Below are positions 37,754 to 46,322 of a stretch of DNA of 64,000 bases, piece after piece (positions within the stretch are counted from its first letter, which is position 1; every line of letters begins with the position of its first letter). The stretch spans positions 145,987 to 209,986 of the forward strand of contig NZ_RCMB01000007.1 of assembly GCF_011319465.1 (NCBI RefSeq), written 5' to 3'. Source of the stretch: Candidatus Nitrosotalea sp. TS. GTDB lineage: Archaea; Thermoproteota; Nitrososphaeria; Nitrososphaerales; Nitrosopumilaceae. A model generated the notes under the pieces. It saw nothing but the letters and a program-made list of their open reading frames with translations. It was not told the DNA's origin and made no database searches. The position numbers and the translations under genes are program-made.

Positions 37754-37786
37754 AAAAAGATCAAAAAATTTGCCTAACGATAGGCA
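37754..37786 (-). terminator. Hairpin plus T-run after thioredoxin reductase
   Basis: On the minus strand TGCCTA-TCGT-TAGGCA (37786 to 37771) makes a perfect 6-bp stem and is followed by a T-rich run to about 37754. It lies about 30 bases after the thioredoxin reductase stop and is a likely transcript end. Confidence 0.5.
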
Positions 37787-37816
37787 GGCTCTACGAATAA
37801 CATCATGGACAAAAAT

Positions 37817-38791
37817 CTAGTAGTGAAATATAGTATCCCCAATAGTCTTTTTCCAGTCTGCACGAATTCCGGGTTTTCCCTTTAGGCGTTCTATGTAATT
37901 GAATGCCGAGAGTCCAGCAGTTGCCCCACCTGCGCATGCTGCCACAATCTGTTTGTACGGGATGTTGGTTGCATCACCTGCAGCAAATATTGCTGGATGT
38001 GCAGTAGCATTTCCTTCAGAGATCTCAATTTCTCCCTTTGTGTTAATTTTTACCAAATGTTTTACAAAATCCAAGTTTATCTTCGAGCCCATCTCAATGA
38101 ACAAACCATCCACCTGAAGGGTTGTCTCCTTGCCCGAGTTGTCTAAAACCACAATTGATTGGAGAGTATTGTTGCCAGAGATGGCCTTGATTGAGGATTG
38201 TGGCACTAGTTGTACATTCTCCTTCTTTTCAATAGATGCAATCATCTCTTTGTCTCCTCCCAATGCACCTCCTTTGTAAATCAGGTATACTTTTGATGCC
38301 ATCCTTGAAAGCAAGATTCCAGATTCTAATAGATATCCGCCCACGCCTACAGTAGCTGTTACTCTACCTTGGTAAAATGGGGCATCACATTTTGTACAGT
38401 AATGAACACCTTTGTTTGAAAATGTCGATTCGTTTTCTACACCCAGATTGTTTGGAACTTTGCCAGGAGCAAGAACGATTGATTTTGAGATATATTCAGA
38501 TCTGCTTGTCTTGACTTTCATCCCAGATTCAGTCTCCTCAATCATTTGAACAGTATCGTAAACTATCTCGCCATTGAACGAAAGATATTGGCTTTCCAAT
38601 GTTTTTGCAAGCAACGGTCCACTTGACATTAACGTGCCAGGATAATTCTCAAGCTTTGGGATCAGGTTCATTTGTCCTCCAAGATCTTTTGATATTAGTA
38701 GACAGGATGTTTTTTGTCTTGCAACGAAAATTCCCGCACTCAATCCCGCAGGACCGCCGCCAATTACAATTATTTCGTATTCTTGAACCAA
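37817..38791 (-). CDS. trxB: Thioredoxin reductase-like flavoprotein
   Basis: 324 residues. FAD motif GGGPAGLSAG at residue 11, redox-active Cys132-Thr-Lys-Cys135 (YCTKCDAPFY; typically CATCD), then the NAD(P) motif, here GVGGYLLESG, and the C-terminal FAD motif FAAGDAT. Length matches low-molecular-weight thioredoxin reductase. The enzyme should reduce thioredoxin or a glutaredoxin-like protein with NAD(P)H. Directly upstream, separated by one base, is a small Lrp-type effector domain (38793), so both may be in one transcript. A terminator hairpin follows. Confidence 0.85.
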   Translation of the reverse strand: MVQEYEIIVIGGGPAGLSAGIFVARQKTSCLLISKDLGGQMNLIPKLENYPGTLMSSGPLLAKTLESQYLSFNGEIVYDTVQMIEETESGMKVKTSRSEYISKSIVLAPGKVPNNLGVENESTFSNKGVHYCTKCDAPFYQGRVTATVGVGGYLLESGILLSRMASKVYLIYKGGALGGDKEMIASIEKKENVQLVPQSSIKAISGNNTLQSIVVLDNSGKETTLQVDGLFIEMGSKINLDFVKHLVKINTKGEIEISEGNATAHPAIFAAGDATNIPYKQIVAACAGGATAGLSAFNYIERLKGKPGIRADWKKTIGDTIFHY

Positions 38792-38792
38792 C

Positions 38793-39023
38793 TTAGTTAA
38801 TAGAGATAAGGGAGGTGAGATTGTTTATACCGTCTATATTATGCAAGTCTACATCTATTGTTTGCTTAATTTCTTGCATGTTATTTGATTCAAGTACTAT
38901 CAGAATATCATATATGCCATAAGTGGTTTTTACGGATTTTACGGTAGGGAGTTTTTTTGCCTGTTCTATTATGTTTTTTTGTTTTTTATAATCTACGTTT
39001 AGTAGAACATACGCTTCGTTCAC
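38793..39023 (-). CDS. Stand-alone Lrp/AsnC-type effector-binding domain
   Basis: 76 residues with the RAM pattern: AYVLLNVDYKKQKNIIEQAKK, then VKSVKTTYGIYDILIVLES and a last strand. No DNA-binding part. It is the second of its kind in the window (see 4440). Its place immediately before the thioredoxin reductase gene suggests regulation or co-expression with redox genes, which is inference. Confidence 0.78.
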   Translation of the reverse strand: MNEAYVLLNVDYKKQKNIIEQAKKLPTVKSVKTTYGIYDILIVLESNNMQEIKQTIDVDLHNIDGINNLTSLISIN

Positions 39024-39115
39024 ACATTATGCATCAATCCAATTGTAATAAAGTTTAAGGCGTTGGTTGTAGAGTATCATTTTTAACCAAACAGCCTATG
39101 CCAATGTTTTCTATA

Positions 39116-39628
39116 CTAGGCGCTCTTGTTACTTACATTCTTTATGGCTTGAATGATTTTCTCTTGACGTTTTGATTCTAAGAGTATTGTTTGACCATTC
39201 TTGAATTCTAGTTTTATTCCACGTTTGCCCCCAAGAGAATATGCTTTTTTTGAAATTGCGCATCTGAGGCTTAGTTGATTTTCTTCTTTTCCCCTTTGTT
39301 CATAAGGTTCACAATTTTTGAGATCTGCAAGTGAGATCTTTTTGAACGAAGACTGGAATGGGATGATCCTTATGTACAAGCCATCATCGCGCACTTGAAT
39401 TCTAAGCTTGATCGTAAGAAGTAATACTGGTAAAATGAACCCAATTGCCAAGAAAACAGAGGATGCAACTACTACTGTAGTTGTTGGAACCCTATCGCCT
39501 GTCAACTCAAAAAGCGGTGGCAGTGCAAAGTAAACACTGCCAAAGGTAATACAAAGAACAACAAGCCATATCAAAGAATGCGAAAACGTTTGCGCTTCAC
39601 GGTACAAAATGTTTTTCGGGCTTTCCAT
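39116..39628 (-). CDS. Membrane protein with PH-like cytoplasmic domain
   Basis: 170 residues. Two membrane helices (about 18-42 and 52-74) are followed by a beta-rich domain (LRIQVRDDGLYIRIIPFQSSFKK, IKLEFKNGQTILLESK) that looks like bacterial PH-type domains seen in small membrane proteins. Role unknown. It has its own promoter region and is not obviously in an operon. Confidence 0.6.
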   Translation of the reverse strand: MESPKNILYREAQTFSHSLIWLVVLCITFGSVYFALPPLFELTGDRVPTTTVVVASSVFLAIGFILPVLLLTIKLRIQVRDDGLYIRIIPFQSSFKKISLADLKNCEPYEQRGKEENQLSLRCAISKKAYSLGGKRGIKLEFKNGQTILLESKRQEKIIQAIKNVSNKSA

Positions 39629-39707
39629 TTCATAATAGTTTGACTAGCCTGATTTATATCCTAAACCAGAATCTCGCACTCAAACCAGAGATATAGTATT
39701 TGAAACA

Positions 39708-39839
39708 TTACCTACGCTGCATCTTTTGAAGTTTAGTTGTGATAGTGACTATTTTTGTTATAATTTCGTCGTTACTACCTTTTCCTTCCAGGAATTTACA
39801 GAGCCAAACGATTTCGTCATTTGTCAGTAAATTTTCCAC
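39708..39839 (-). CDS. 43-residue small helical protein
   Basis: From GTG at 39839 (an in-frame stop lies just upstream): MENLLTNDEIVWLCKFLEGK then SNDEIITKIVTITTKLQKM. Two amphipathic helices; one Cys. The start, length and composition fit a small protein, likely too short to have been annotated. No known family. Confidence 0.45.
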   Translation of the reverse strand: MENLLTNDEIVWLCKFLEGKGSNDEIITKIVTITTKLQKMQRR

Positions 39840-39893
39840 GATTTTCTCTTTCTAGTGTAGTATATAGTGTTGTTGTAGATATCAGGTTTTAAC

Positions 39894-40835
39894 CTAATAT
39901 CTTGGTAAGACTCTAAGCCCGGTCTTTTTTGAGATTGCAATTATCGATATGATTGCAATTGCAAGTACCATGGCTGCGATTGGGCCAAATTCTGGAATCG
40001 CAAATGTGCCGATTATTTCTATTTGCTGTGTTCCATTCTTGAATGGAATTGCAAGTGTTCTATCTGTGTGTGTAGTCATGGTCTCATTTGCCATCATATT
40101 TTGTTGGCCGTCGTTTAGAACAACGAATTCAGTATCAGTACCGTTTGAGTTTGTTGCATCAATTACTGCCCTAGGCATTGTAATTGTCAACAAGCCATCA
40201 CCTGTTGTCTGAATTGACACTGTCAAAGACTTTGATGCTGAATCTGCCTTGATATCAAGAACTTTACCGTTTGTTATAGTGTAGCTTATTGAATAACTTG
40301 TACCATCAACTTGAATAGTGCTTGGACCCGATGATCCTCCACCAGAACCTGAGAACTTGAATGACGTAGTTGCAGATCTGTCTGGACTGCCATATTGGAC
40401 AGATATTGTATACGTTCCAGCAGATTGCCATAAAAGACCAGTAGCAATCACAGAAGTAGAAAAGGTCTTGTCTGTTCCCACTGTGATCTGGTCTACTTTG
40501 ATTATGTTTCCAACTGGGTTTCTTAGAATAAGTGTAAGAGGAGTGCTGTCACCCATATAATCTCGGGTAGTACCTGACACCGTTACCTTGTCCCCATCGT
40601 TATAAGATGACTTGTCAGTTGTTACGGTTACCGCAACAGATCCTGATGACGGAGTTCCAATAGCTGAACTTGCATTATTGAGCATGTAAGAAGGAAGACT
40701 GGATGGAGTGCCTTGTCGTGCCATAGTCGTATTAGTGATATTTTGTGAATTTGCCTGCTGCGCAAATGCTGGAACTGCTATGGCAGAACCAAGTATTACT
40801 AGAAGCAGCAAAAGTCCATCAAGTCGAATATTCAA
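39894..40835 (-). CDS. PEFG-type surface protein with Ig-like repeat
   Basis: 313 residues. Signal peptide (AFAQQ) then a short Ser/Asn-rich segment, an Ig-like domain (VTVTTDKSSYNDGDKVTVSG, about 65-165) and the beta domain LTITMPRAVIDATNSN with IEIIGTFAIPEFG. The tail has a helix and KKTGLRVLPRY. It is a close paralogue of the protein at 56323 (shared LILRNPVGNI and SYNDGDK segments). It is probably archaeosortase-processed and part of the surface layer or a pilus-like structure. Confidence 0.75.
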   Translation of the reverse strand: MNIRLDGLLLLLVILGSAIAVPAFAQQANSQNITNTTMARQGTPSSLPSYMLNNASSAIGTPSSGSVAVTVTTDKSSYNDGDKVTVSGTTRDYMGDSTPLTLILRNPVGNIIKVDQITVGTDKTFSTSVIATGLLWQSAGTYTISVQYGSPDRSATTSFKFSGSGGGSSGPSTIQVDGTSYSISYTITNGKVLDIKADSASKSLTVSIQTTGDGLLTITMPRAVIDATNSNGTDTEFVVLNDGQQNMMANETMTTHTDRTLAIPFKNGTQQIEIIGTFAIPEFGPIAAMVLAIAIISIIAISKKTGLRVLPRY

Positions 40836-41274
40836 TAATTGCGAATCAATTTACCGTTATATAAGCAATTGTAAAAAAACTTTTAATTTATGGATCAGAT
40901 GTATTTGGCAAGATTTTACCAAAAGTATTTTGTTTCAATCTAGCCAAACCTGTCAATGATTGCATTTTACAGCCATTGATTGCTGCAAGTGACAAATGAT
41001 CCAATTTGTACCAAATGACAAAATCTTGGAAACAACATTCAGATGCATCGAAGAAAACCCTCGTACCAAAGCCATCTGCCTTGGTACTTTGTGTCTGGAA
41101 CAGGGCTTTCTTCAGTACATCATACGCATCTCAGATATTTAAGAAAAGGTTACAGATTTTCAGTTTTCATAATTATTATCATGAAAATAAAATAAAGAGA
41201 TACGAAGACAAACCAGTATTTTCAGGATCAAAGGCTTTATGTTTTAAAAATTACACTTGTCATCAAGACAGGTT
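40836..41274. other. Gene-free stretch with a 7-bp hairpin
   Basis: No supported gene. The frame at 41006-41278 has a run of unlikely residues and a poor start, so I do not call it. GTACCAA at 41063-41069 pairs with TTGGTAC at 41081-41087 across an 11-base loop, recalling the TTGGTAA half-sites of the PHA locus. Otherwise AT-rich with no clear feature. Confidence 0.3.
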
Positions 41275-41604
41275 TTAAGATGCGTCATCTTGGCGTATAA
41301 GCGAGTCAATTTTTCGGTGTAATTCAGTCATTGCATCAAGGGTTGATTCATGCTTATCATCAAAATCTGCTAATTTTTTCAGTATTGCATCATGGTTCTC
41401 CTCTAATTCTTTGATTCTGTTCAGTATGTGATCCTGCGAATTCGAGGTCTTCTTCTGCCTGTCATATATCCACCAGCTTACTACGCCGCCTATTATTGCG
41501 CCTGCTATTATTCCCACATACGTAGAGGCGGCATTACTCATGTCAACACAGTCTTTTGAAAGCTCTGTCATGCATCCCCAAATACTCAGCAAGATCAATA
41601 ACAT
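41275..41604 (-). CDS. Membrane protein with C-terminal coiled coil
   Basis: 109 residues. Hydrophobic segments at about 1-12 and 28-47 (AASTYVGIIAGAIIGGVVSWW) with a cysteine near residue 19 (LSKDCVDMS), followed by a coiled coil (NRIKELEENHDAILKKLADF). It resembles small phage-like or stress-related membrane proteins by shape only. Function unknown. Confidence 0.5.
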   Translation of the reverse strand: MLLILLSIWGCMTELSKDCVDMSNAASTYVGIIAGAIIGGVVSWWIYDRQKKTSNSQDHILNRIKELEENHDAILKKLADFDDKHESTLDAMTELHRKIDSLIRQDDAS

Positions 41605-41731
41605 GTTACAACAATAAGATCATCTAGACATGTTTTCATACTTTCTATGAGTATCAATTAACGAGATTGTAAAATTGATCAAATTCTTTTTTGTTGCAAT
41701 ATATCACGATATCATTAGAGAAGGAGTGAAC

Positions 41732-42802
41732 CTAGTTTGGTTTCATCAAAATCTTACCAATAAAACTACCTTTTAGCATCTTGGTGTGTGCATCTACAGC
41801 ATTTTCAAAAGTATAGATTGAATCAATTATTGATTTTATCTTTCCTTGGGACATCCAGTACAAGCCATCTACAAGTTCTGCGCGAGTCCCCTGAGTGGAG
41901 CCCAAAACATTTATGCCTTTGAAAAATATATGTCTGAGATCAGTCTGTACATCATACCCAGTTGTGGCACCAGTTGTGACCAGAGTTGCTCCGTATTTTA
42001 GCAATGTCAGCTCCTTGTTCCAATGCGATCCTCCAATATGCTCAAAGATAACATCTACCCCCGGAGCGATTCCCTTCTTTTTTGCAATGTCTTTTGCAAT
42101 AGCAAAGACTTCTTTGTGCCAATCATCCTTTCTGTGATCTATTGCAAAATCTGCTCCAAGCCTTATGCATTCCTCAAGCTTGTTTGGGCTTGCAGTGGCA
42201 ATGACATCACAACCGTATAATTTTGCAATTTGAATCCCAAATGTTCCCATTCCAGAAGTTCCGCCCATTATGAGAACTGTCTGTCCTGGTTTGATCTTTG
42301 CTCTACCCACTAGCATGTGCCATGAAGTGGTCATTGTCATTGAAGCTCCTGCAGCTTCCTCATAGCTGATATTTTCTGGAATCTTTATCACGTTTACTTC
42401 TGGCAGATGAGCATATTCACAGTATCCACCCCATAGAGGCCCTGTCTGGAATCCCCAGATTTTTCTATGTCGACAATCATACTCACGACCTTCGGTGCAT
42501 GCCATACAGACCCGGCATGACAGGTTACCGTGTGATACGACCCTGTCTCCAATCTTAATTGTGGTGACATCTTCGCCCACTGCAACGACTTCCCCTGCAG
42601 CATCAGTTCCAGAAATATGCGGCATTGGAATCTCGATTGGTTTTCCTCTCATTCCCCAAATATCATCGTGGTTTAATCCTGCAACCTTTACTTTGAAAAC
42701 AACTTCATTTTGTTTTGGTTTAGGATCAGGTACTTCTTTGATTTTTAGAATTTTTGCATAGTTATCGTCTGGCGCATATTCTTCGTAAACCAGAGCTTTC
42801 AC
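41732..42802 (-). CDS. Zinc-type medium-chain dehydrogenase/reductase
   Basis: 356 residues. GLNHDDIWGMRG and HISGTDAAGEVVAVGEDV at the N-terminus; structural zinc Cys cluster CRVCMACTEGREYDCRH; Rossmann fold VLIMGGTSGMGTFGIQIAK. The catalytic Cys-type ligand of true alcohol dehydrogenases is replaced by Asn-His-Asp. Such proteins include crotonyl- and acryloyl-CoA reductases, so a role in the hydroxypropionate part of carbon fixation is possible, but the sequence does not decide between that and a quinone or alcohol oxidoreductase. Confidence 0.78.
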   Translation of the reverse strand: MKALVYEEYAPDDNYAKILKIKEVPDPKPKQNEVVFKVKVAGLNHDDIWGMRGKPIEIPMPHISGTDAAGEVVAVGEDVTTIKIGDRVVSHGNLSCRVCMACTEGREYDCRHRKIWGFQTGPLWGGYCEYAHLPEVNVIKIPENISYEEAAGASMTMTTSWHMLVGRAKIKPGQTVLIMGGTSGMGTFGIQIAKLYGCDVIATASPNKLEECIRLGADFAIDHRKDDWHKEVFAIAKDIAKKKGIAPGVDVIFEHIGGSHWNKELTLLKYGATLVTTGATTGYDVQTDLRHIFFKGINVLGSTQGTRAELVDGLYWMSQGKIKSIIDSIYTFENAVDAHTKMLKGSFIGKILMKPN

Positions 42803-42948
42803 AAATCATATTGTTTAAAATGACAATATTAAGAAATTGGTTATCAAGTCATTTTATTGGATATGACGGAATTGCTACGAATCGACAATAACAGAAATAA
42901 TTTCATAAAGAATTTGAATGAGATAGCGAAAACAGTAAAAAATTAGTT

Positions 42949-43089
42949 CTAGTGGCTATGTCCGCAACCACAAGAATCATGACTTTCTGCAGCTCCGTGC
43001 ATTTCCTTTCCTGAACATTTAGAACATTTATCTGAGCCAGTAGCAGAAAAGAATCCTATTCCGCATACAACACATTTCATGCTTGTCAT
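42949..43089 (-). CDS. 46-residue Cys/His-rich metal-binding protein
   Basis: From ATG at 43089 to TAG at 42949: Cys-x2-Cys at CVVC, Cys-x2-Cys at CSKC, and a C-terminal SCGCGHSH with five Cys/His. This looks like a zinc ribbon joined to a metal-chelating tail. Metal storage, delivery or regulation is possible. Divergent from nothing obvious; the cupredoxin at 43371 lies 280 bases away on the other strand. Confidence 0.62.
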   Translation of the reverse strand: MTSMKCVVCGIGFFSATGSDKCSKCSGKEMHGAAESHDSCGCGHSH

Positions 43090-43140
43090 AGATAAACTAC
43101 TTTTTACCGGTATTTATTGATACAGATTTGGAGCGAAAAA

Positions 43141-43278
43141 ATGCAAGGCATTACAAAGGAAAACGTTAGAGTTTTTGACTTTTTTGGTATTTCTGAACCG
43201 TTTTGCAAGAAATTTATTCAAAGAAAAGACATCCTGCCAATCCAAGTATGCAATATTTTGCAATCAGGCGTGACCTAG
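43141..43278 (+). CDS. Possible 45-residue small protein
   Basis: An ATG at 43141 opens 45 codons (VRVFDFFGISEPFCKKFIQRK) to TAG at 43276. There is no clear ribosome-binding site and no known family, so it may be chance. Listed because the 280-base gap otherwise holds nothing else. Confidence 0.22.
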   Translation: MQGITKENVRVFDFFGISEPFCKKFIQRKDILPIQVCNILQSGVT

Positions 43279-43370
43279 ATGTTTGTAATTCAATTTTCCA
43301 TAGCAAACTACGTATGTACATCAACGGCAGATATAGCGATTCATAGAATTTATTAATTGATTATGTCGGT

Positions 43371-44168
43371 ATGAGGAGTATGATGTCAAAACCAATGGGC
43401 GCATTATTTGGTGTTTTGACCCTAGTTGCGATTCTTGCAATAGCTCCGTCAGCTTTTGCACAAGAGTCTGGAACAACCGTAAACATTTCAGCCGGCGCAG
43501 GCTCAAGTCCAAACTGTTCACAAGCAAACAACTGTTTTGACCAAGATGTTATCAATGTAGCAACAGGCACAACTGTAGAATGGAAAAACAATGACAAAGT
43601 CAGCCACACTGTAACAAGTGGTAGTCCATCAGACAATCAGACTGGTACTATCTTCGATAGTAGTTTGATCGCATCTGGAAAGGACTTTTCGTTTACCTTC
43701 AACAATCCTGGCACATACAACTACTTTTGCCAAGTTCATCCATGGATGACAGGTCAAGTGATTGTAGGAGCAGCAGCTGCAGCTTCCAACCCAACTAGTA
43801 CAACACCAACAACATCTAGTACAACACCAAGCATGAACATGTCATCACCTATGTCTTCAACATCAGCTAGCAATCAATCTAGTACAACACCAAGCATGAA
43901 CATGTCATCACCTATGTCTTCAACACCATCTAGCAATCAACCTAGTAGCACAACACCAACAACTAACACACAACCAGCACCTGCTAGTACACAACCAGCA
44001 CCCGCACCAGCACAACCTAGTGAAACATCGTCTACCCTAGCACCTCCAGCCAGCACACAGTCAGCCAATAGTACAGATTCAGGCCAAATGTCCGGATGGG
44101 CTACAGGTATGGCAGTTGCTGCAATTCTGAGCGGTATAGGAATTTGGACAGCGGTGCGACGCAGATAA
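43371..44168 (+). CDS. Plastocyanin-like cupredoxin with long Ser/Thr/Pro linker and membrane anchor
   Basis: 265 residues. Signal peptide to about residue 28 (AFAQE), then a cupredoxin domain with first His at SHTVTSG and Cys-x2-His-x2-Met in YFCQVHPWM, a complete blue-copper site. The next 100 residues are a Ser/Thr/Pro/Met linker with a 21-residue unit repeated twice (at 43815-43940), then a membrane helix (GWATGMAVAAILSGIGIWTAV) and RRR end. It would be anchored outside the membrane by its C-terminus, with a flexible arm. Electron carrier for ammonia or nitrite chemistry is the family expectation. Confidence 0.84.
   Translation: MRSMMSKPMGALFGVLTLVAILAIAPSAFAQESGTTVNISAGAGSSPNCSQANNCFDQDVINVATGTTVEWKNNDKVSHTVTSGSPSDNQTGTIFDSSLIASGKDFSFTFNNPGTYNYFCQVHPWMTGQVIVGAAAAASNPTSTTPTTSSTTPSMNMSSPMSSTSASNQSSTTPSMNMSSPMSSTPSSNQPSSTTPTTNTQPAPASTQPAPAPAQPSETSSTLAPPASTQSANSTDSGQMSGWATGMAVAAILSGIGIWTAVRRR
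43815..43940 (+). repeat. 63-base tandem repeat, two copies, in the cupredoxin linker
   Basis: A unit of 63 bases (21 residues, centred on SMNMSSPMSS) occurs twice in a row with few changes, at 43815-43877 and 43878-43940. It is rich in Met, Ser and Pro. It likely varies in number between strains; the Met residues could also bind copper(I). Confidence 0.75.
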
Positions 44169-44224
44169 TAGATGGAAGTCAAAAAAAAGACTACATTCTT
44201 TTTATTTTTATAAAATCATTTCAA

Positions 44225-44773
44225 TCAGATGTTTTTGTTTAGCAGCTTCAGGCGATTTTTCAGGCGTACGCCAGTATACTTTCCTTTTTTTAAAAGAGGA
44301 TCATAGACTTGTGAGACAAAAAGAAGTGAAACGCGAGTCTGCCGTGTAACAACAAGAGGCACAAACAAGGTTGTGCGCTTTATCACTTTTTCAGAATAAT
44401 CCCACATTTCATCTTCGTATTTGCAAAAGTCATGATATGCTTTTTCTGCATATTTAGTATATTTGCGCCAATTCTTTTTGAGAATTTTATTTGGATGGAA
44501 TTCATTCCAGTATGACACCTTCGAGTCAGTGCCATTATCGCGTGGAACTTGGTCATTGGGTTTTAGACGAGTTAGTTCGCCCATACAGCGAACATGGTCT
44601 GTGCGAAGAATCTGATATGCTTCGTGTATTAACTTAAATTTTTCATTGTCTTGTTTTGATACACTTTTGTCAGGATGATATTTTAGTGCCATCTTCCTAT
44701 ATGCATCTTTTATCTCACGTACAGACGCTCCTTTTTCCAGACCAAGTAGGCGATAACATGTGCAGTTATTCAA
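44225..44773 (-). CDS. J-domain (DnaJ-like) protein
   Basis: 182 residues. Residues 4-60 form a J domain: CYRLLGLEKGASVREIKDAYRKM, with HPD at residues 33-35 (KYHPDKS). There are no zinc-finger or C-terminal DnaJ domains. The rest is basic and helical with a hydrophobic stretch near the end (TLFVPLVVTRQTRVSLLFV). J domains stimulate Hsp70 (DnaK). The C-terminal part may target a specific client or RNA. Confidence 0.8.
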   Translation of the reverse strand: MNNCTCYRLLGLEKGASVREIKDAYRKMALKYHPDKSVSKQDNEKFKLIHEAYQILRTDHVRCMGELTRLKPNDQVPRDNGTDSKVSYWNEFHPNKILKKNWRKYTKYAEKAYHDFCKYEDEMWDYSEKVIKRTTLFVPLVVTRQTRVSLLFVSQVYDPLLKKGKYTGVRLKNRLKLLNKNI

Positions 44774-44856
44774 TGGTATTTAGTTGTCAATCTGTTTTAA
44801 AAAAGTTTAATTTCATTTTCTTGTTCTAATTGAAAAATAAATTCGATCAAGAGTAA

Positions 44857-44994
44857 ATGGATTCACATATCAGACAGGCGTCAAAAAAGGCCATTGTATG
44901 CATCTTGCCCACAAATAGGATAGCCAATCCAGTCACCGGCCTTGGACAGAAGGACATCATTGAAATATTTAGCAATCAATTTACTACTAGTTGA
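44857..44994 (+). CDS. Possible 45-residue protein overlapping the next start
   Basis: ATG at 44857 to TGA at 44992-44994: MDSHIRQASKKAIVCILPTN then RIANPVTGLGQKDIIEIFSN. The TGA overlaps the TTG start of the gene at 44991 (TTGA), an arrangement used in coupled archaeal genes. There is no known domain. The overlap raises its credibility, though the length alone would not. Confidence 0.4.
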   Translation: MDSHIRQASKKAIVCILPTNRIANPVTGLGQKDIIEIFSNQFTTS

Positions 44995-45389
44995 AAAAGC
45001 CTATACTCACAATAGTAATTGGTGGAGCTCTTGCAGCAATTGTCATATTTTTTGCTCTCATCTTTCTTCCCATAATACCTCCTTCTCAAAAATACGACAT
45101 CTCGATTAATCCGATACTTGTAAAGGACGAGATGGGCTCAGAGACTCATGTTACTATCAAAAATACAGGAATGAACGCGCTTACCAATGTTACGGTCAAC
45201 TATGGCGGAACCGCAAGACCTGACATAATTCCCATTCTCAATCCAGGAGACAAGATCACGCTTTCCCCACCTGAGGGCAGTGACCTCACCGAGGTACGAG
45301 TTACAACAGACCAAGGAATTGATGTAACACAGCCATACAACGTACCTGCAAGTGCGCCGTTTATTGGAAACTCTGGATATGGAGGATGA
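44991..45389 (+). CDS. Membrane-anchored extracellular protein
   Basis: 132 residues from TTG. An N-terminal membrane helix (residues 5-27) then a beta sandwich with ETHVTIKNTGMNALTNVTVNYGG and GDKITLSPPEGSDLTEVRVTT, like the DUF11/CARDB-type folds of surface proteins. No further membrane segment. It sits right after the small gene at 44857 and probably shares its transcript. Confidence 0.6.
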   Translation: MKKPILTIVIGGALAAIVIFFALIFLPIIPPSQKYDISINPILVKDEMGSETHVTIKNTGMNALTNVTVNYGGTARPDIIPILNPGDKITLSPPEGSDLTEVRVTTDQGIDVTQPYNVPASAPFIGNSGYGG

Positions 45390-45542
45390 CATTTTGAATT
45401 GCAATAACTCAGAAGTATTTGTGCCCTCATGCAGTCAGGTAAATTCTTGCAATCATGTATTATAGAATAGAGAAGAGTTCGCATCAACTTGGAAAAAAGA
45501 TAATTACCAAGCGATGTGTTTCAAGTATGAACTTGTAGACTT

Positions 45543-45878
45543 ATGGCCAAAGTAAAAATCAACCTATCATGTGGGGAAATTGTCATAGAATTTACAGACA
45601 TGAATGATTTGGAAGAGCAATTGAAAAAAATGGATTTTCCCAAAATAGATTTGCTGCTCAATGCCAAGAAAAATGAAGATACTATACATGCAGAAAATTC
45701 CAAAAATACAACAATTCCAGATGTGGACAATATCGTAAAGGAGCTTGGCACGATAAACCTCTTGAAGATGTCAGAACGTGGTCAAGATGCAATAAAGCTG
45801 GCAATATTTTTGGCAGCAAGTGGAATGAATCGTGAAGAAATCAAAAAAGTCACCGGAATTACAATTTTGAGCTCTTAA
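45543..45878 (+). CDS. Conserved-type soluble hypothetical protein
   Basis: 111 residues. N-terminal strands (KINLSCGEIVIEFTDMNDLEE) then a helical end with LLKMSERGQDAIKLAIFLAASG and MNREEIKKVTGIT, where the last part has a helix-turn-helix look. No cysteine pattern. It could be a small DNA-binding or regulatory protein. Uncertain. Confidence 0.55.
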   Translation: MAKVKINLSCGEIVIEFTDMNDLEEQLKKMDFPKIDLLLNAKKNEDTIHAENSKNTTIPDVDNIVKELGTINLLKMSERGQDAIKLAIFLAASGMNREEIKKVTGITILSS

Positions 45879-45992
45879 GAGTTGCCTGGTTGTTATTTCA
45901 CTTCACAGATCGTGGGCACATCAATTGTAATACGTCTAGTTGATTTGTATTATCAATAACTTCAAAAATTCATTGTAGTTTTATGGTGTCTG

Positions 45993-46081
45993 GCGTGACC
46001 CCCATGCAGAACATGGGGAAATCACTTCCCAATGAATTGCACCAAAGTGCCTTTCACTCACTAGTTTCTGCAGGGTCACGC
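45993..46081. ncRNA. Candidate structured RNA or stem-closed element
   Basis: In the gene-free stretch 45879-46322, GCGTGACCC (45993-46001) and GGGTCACGC (46073-46081) are perfectly complementary over 9 bases and with one bulged G extend to about 12. Inside lie hairpins CCATG-CAGAA-CATGG (46002-46016) and GCAC-CAAA-GTGC (46039-46050). This makes a closed multi-branch structure of about 90 bases. I do not recognise it as tRNA, SRP RNA or RNase P. A short reading frame (36 codons) also lies inside it. The strand is not certain; about 240 bases separate it from the next ATG at 46323. Confidence 0.4.
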
Positions 46082-46322
46082 AGGTTAGTTATCTGCACTT
46101 ACACAAGGCATTGATAGGTTTACGTATTTATTGTATTTAAGGTACGGTACGAGGCATGCAGACAAACAAAATTTTATACGTGTTTTAGTTTCTCTTTTTG
46201 TTTCTGCGTTGTGTACTGAGACAACCACAGCCTCTTGCTGAATGATTCCACAATGGAATCAAATTTCATATCACAATTCCATCTTCCTTAAGTCTGTTTT
46301 TGACGTTAGCCATAATATCGCC

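Noticed and set aside
41006..41278. 90-codon frame on the plus strand
   Set aside because: Odd composition, no plausible start and no family; it ends against the convergent gene at 41275.
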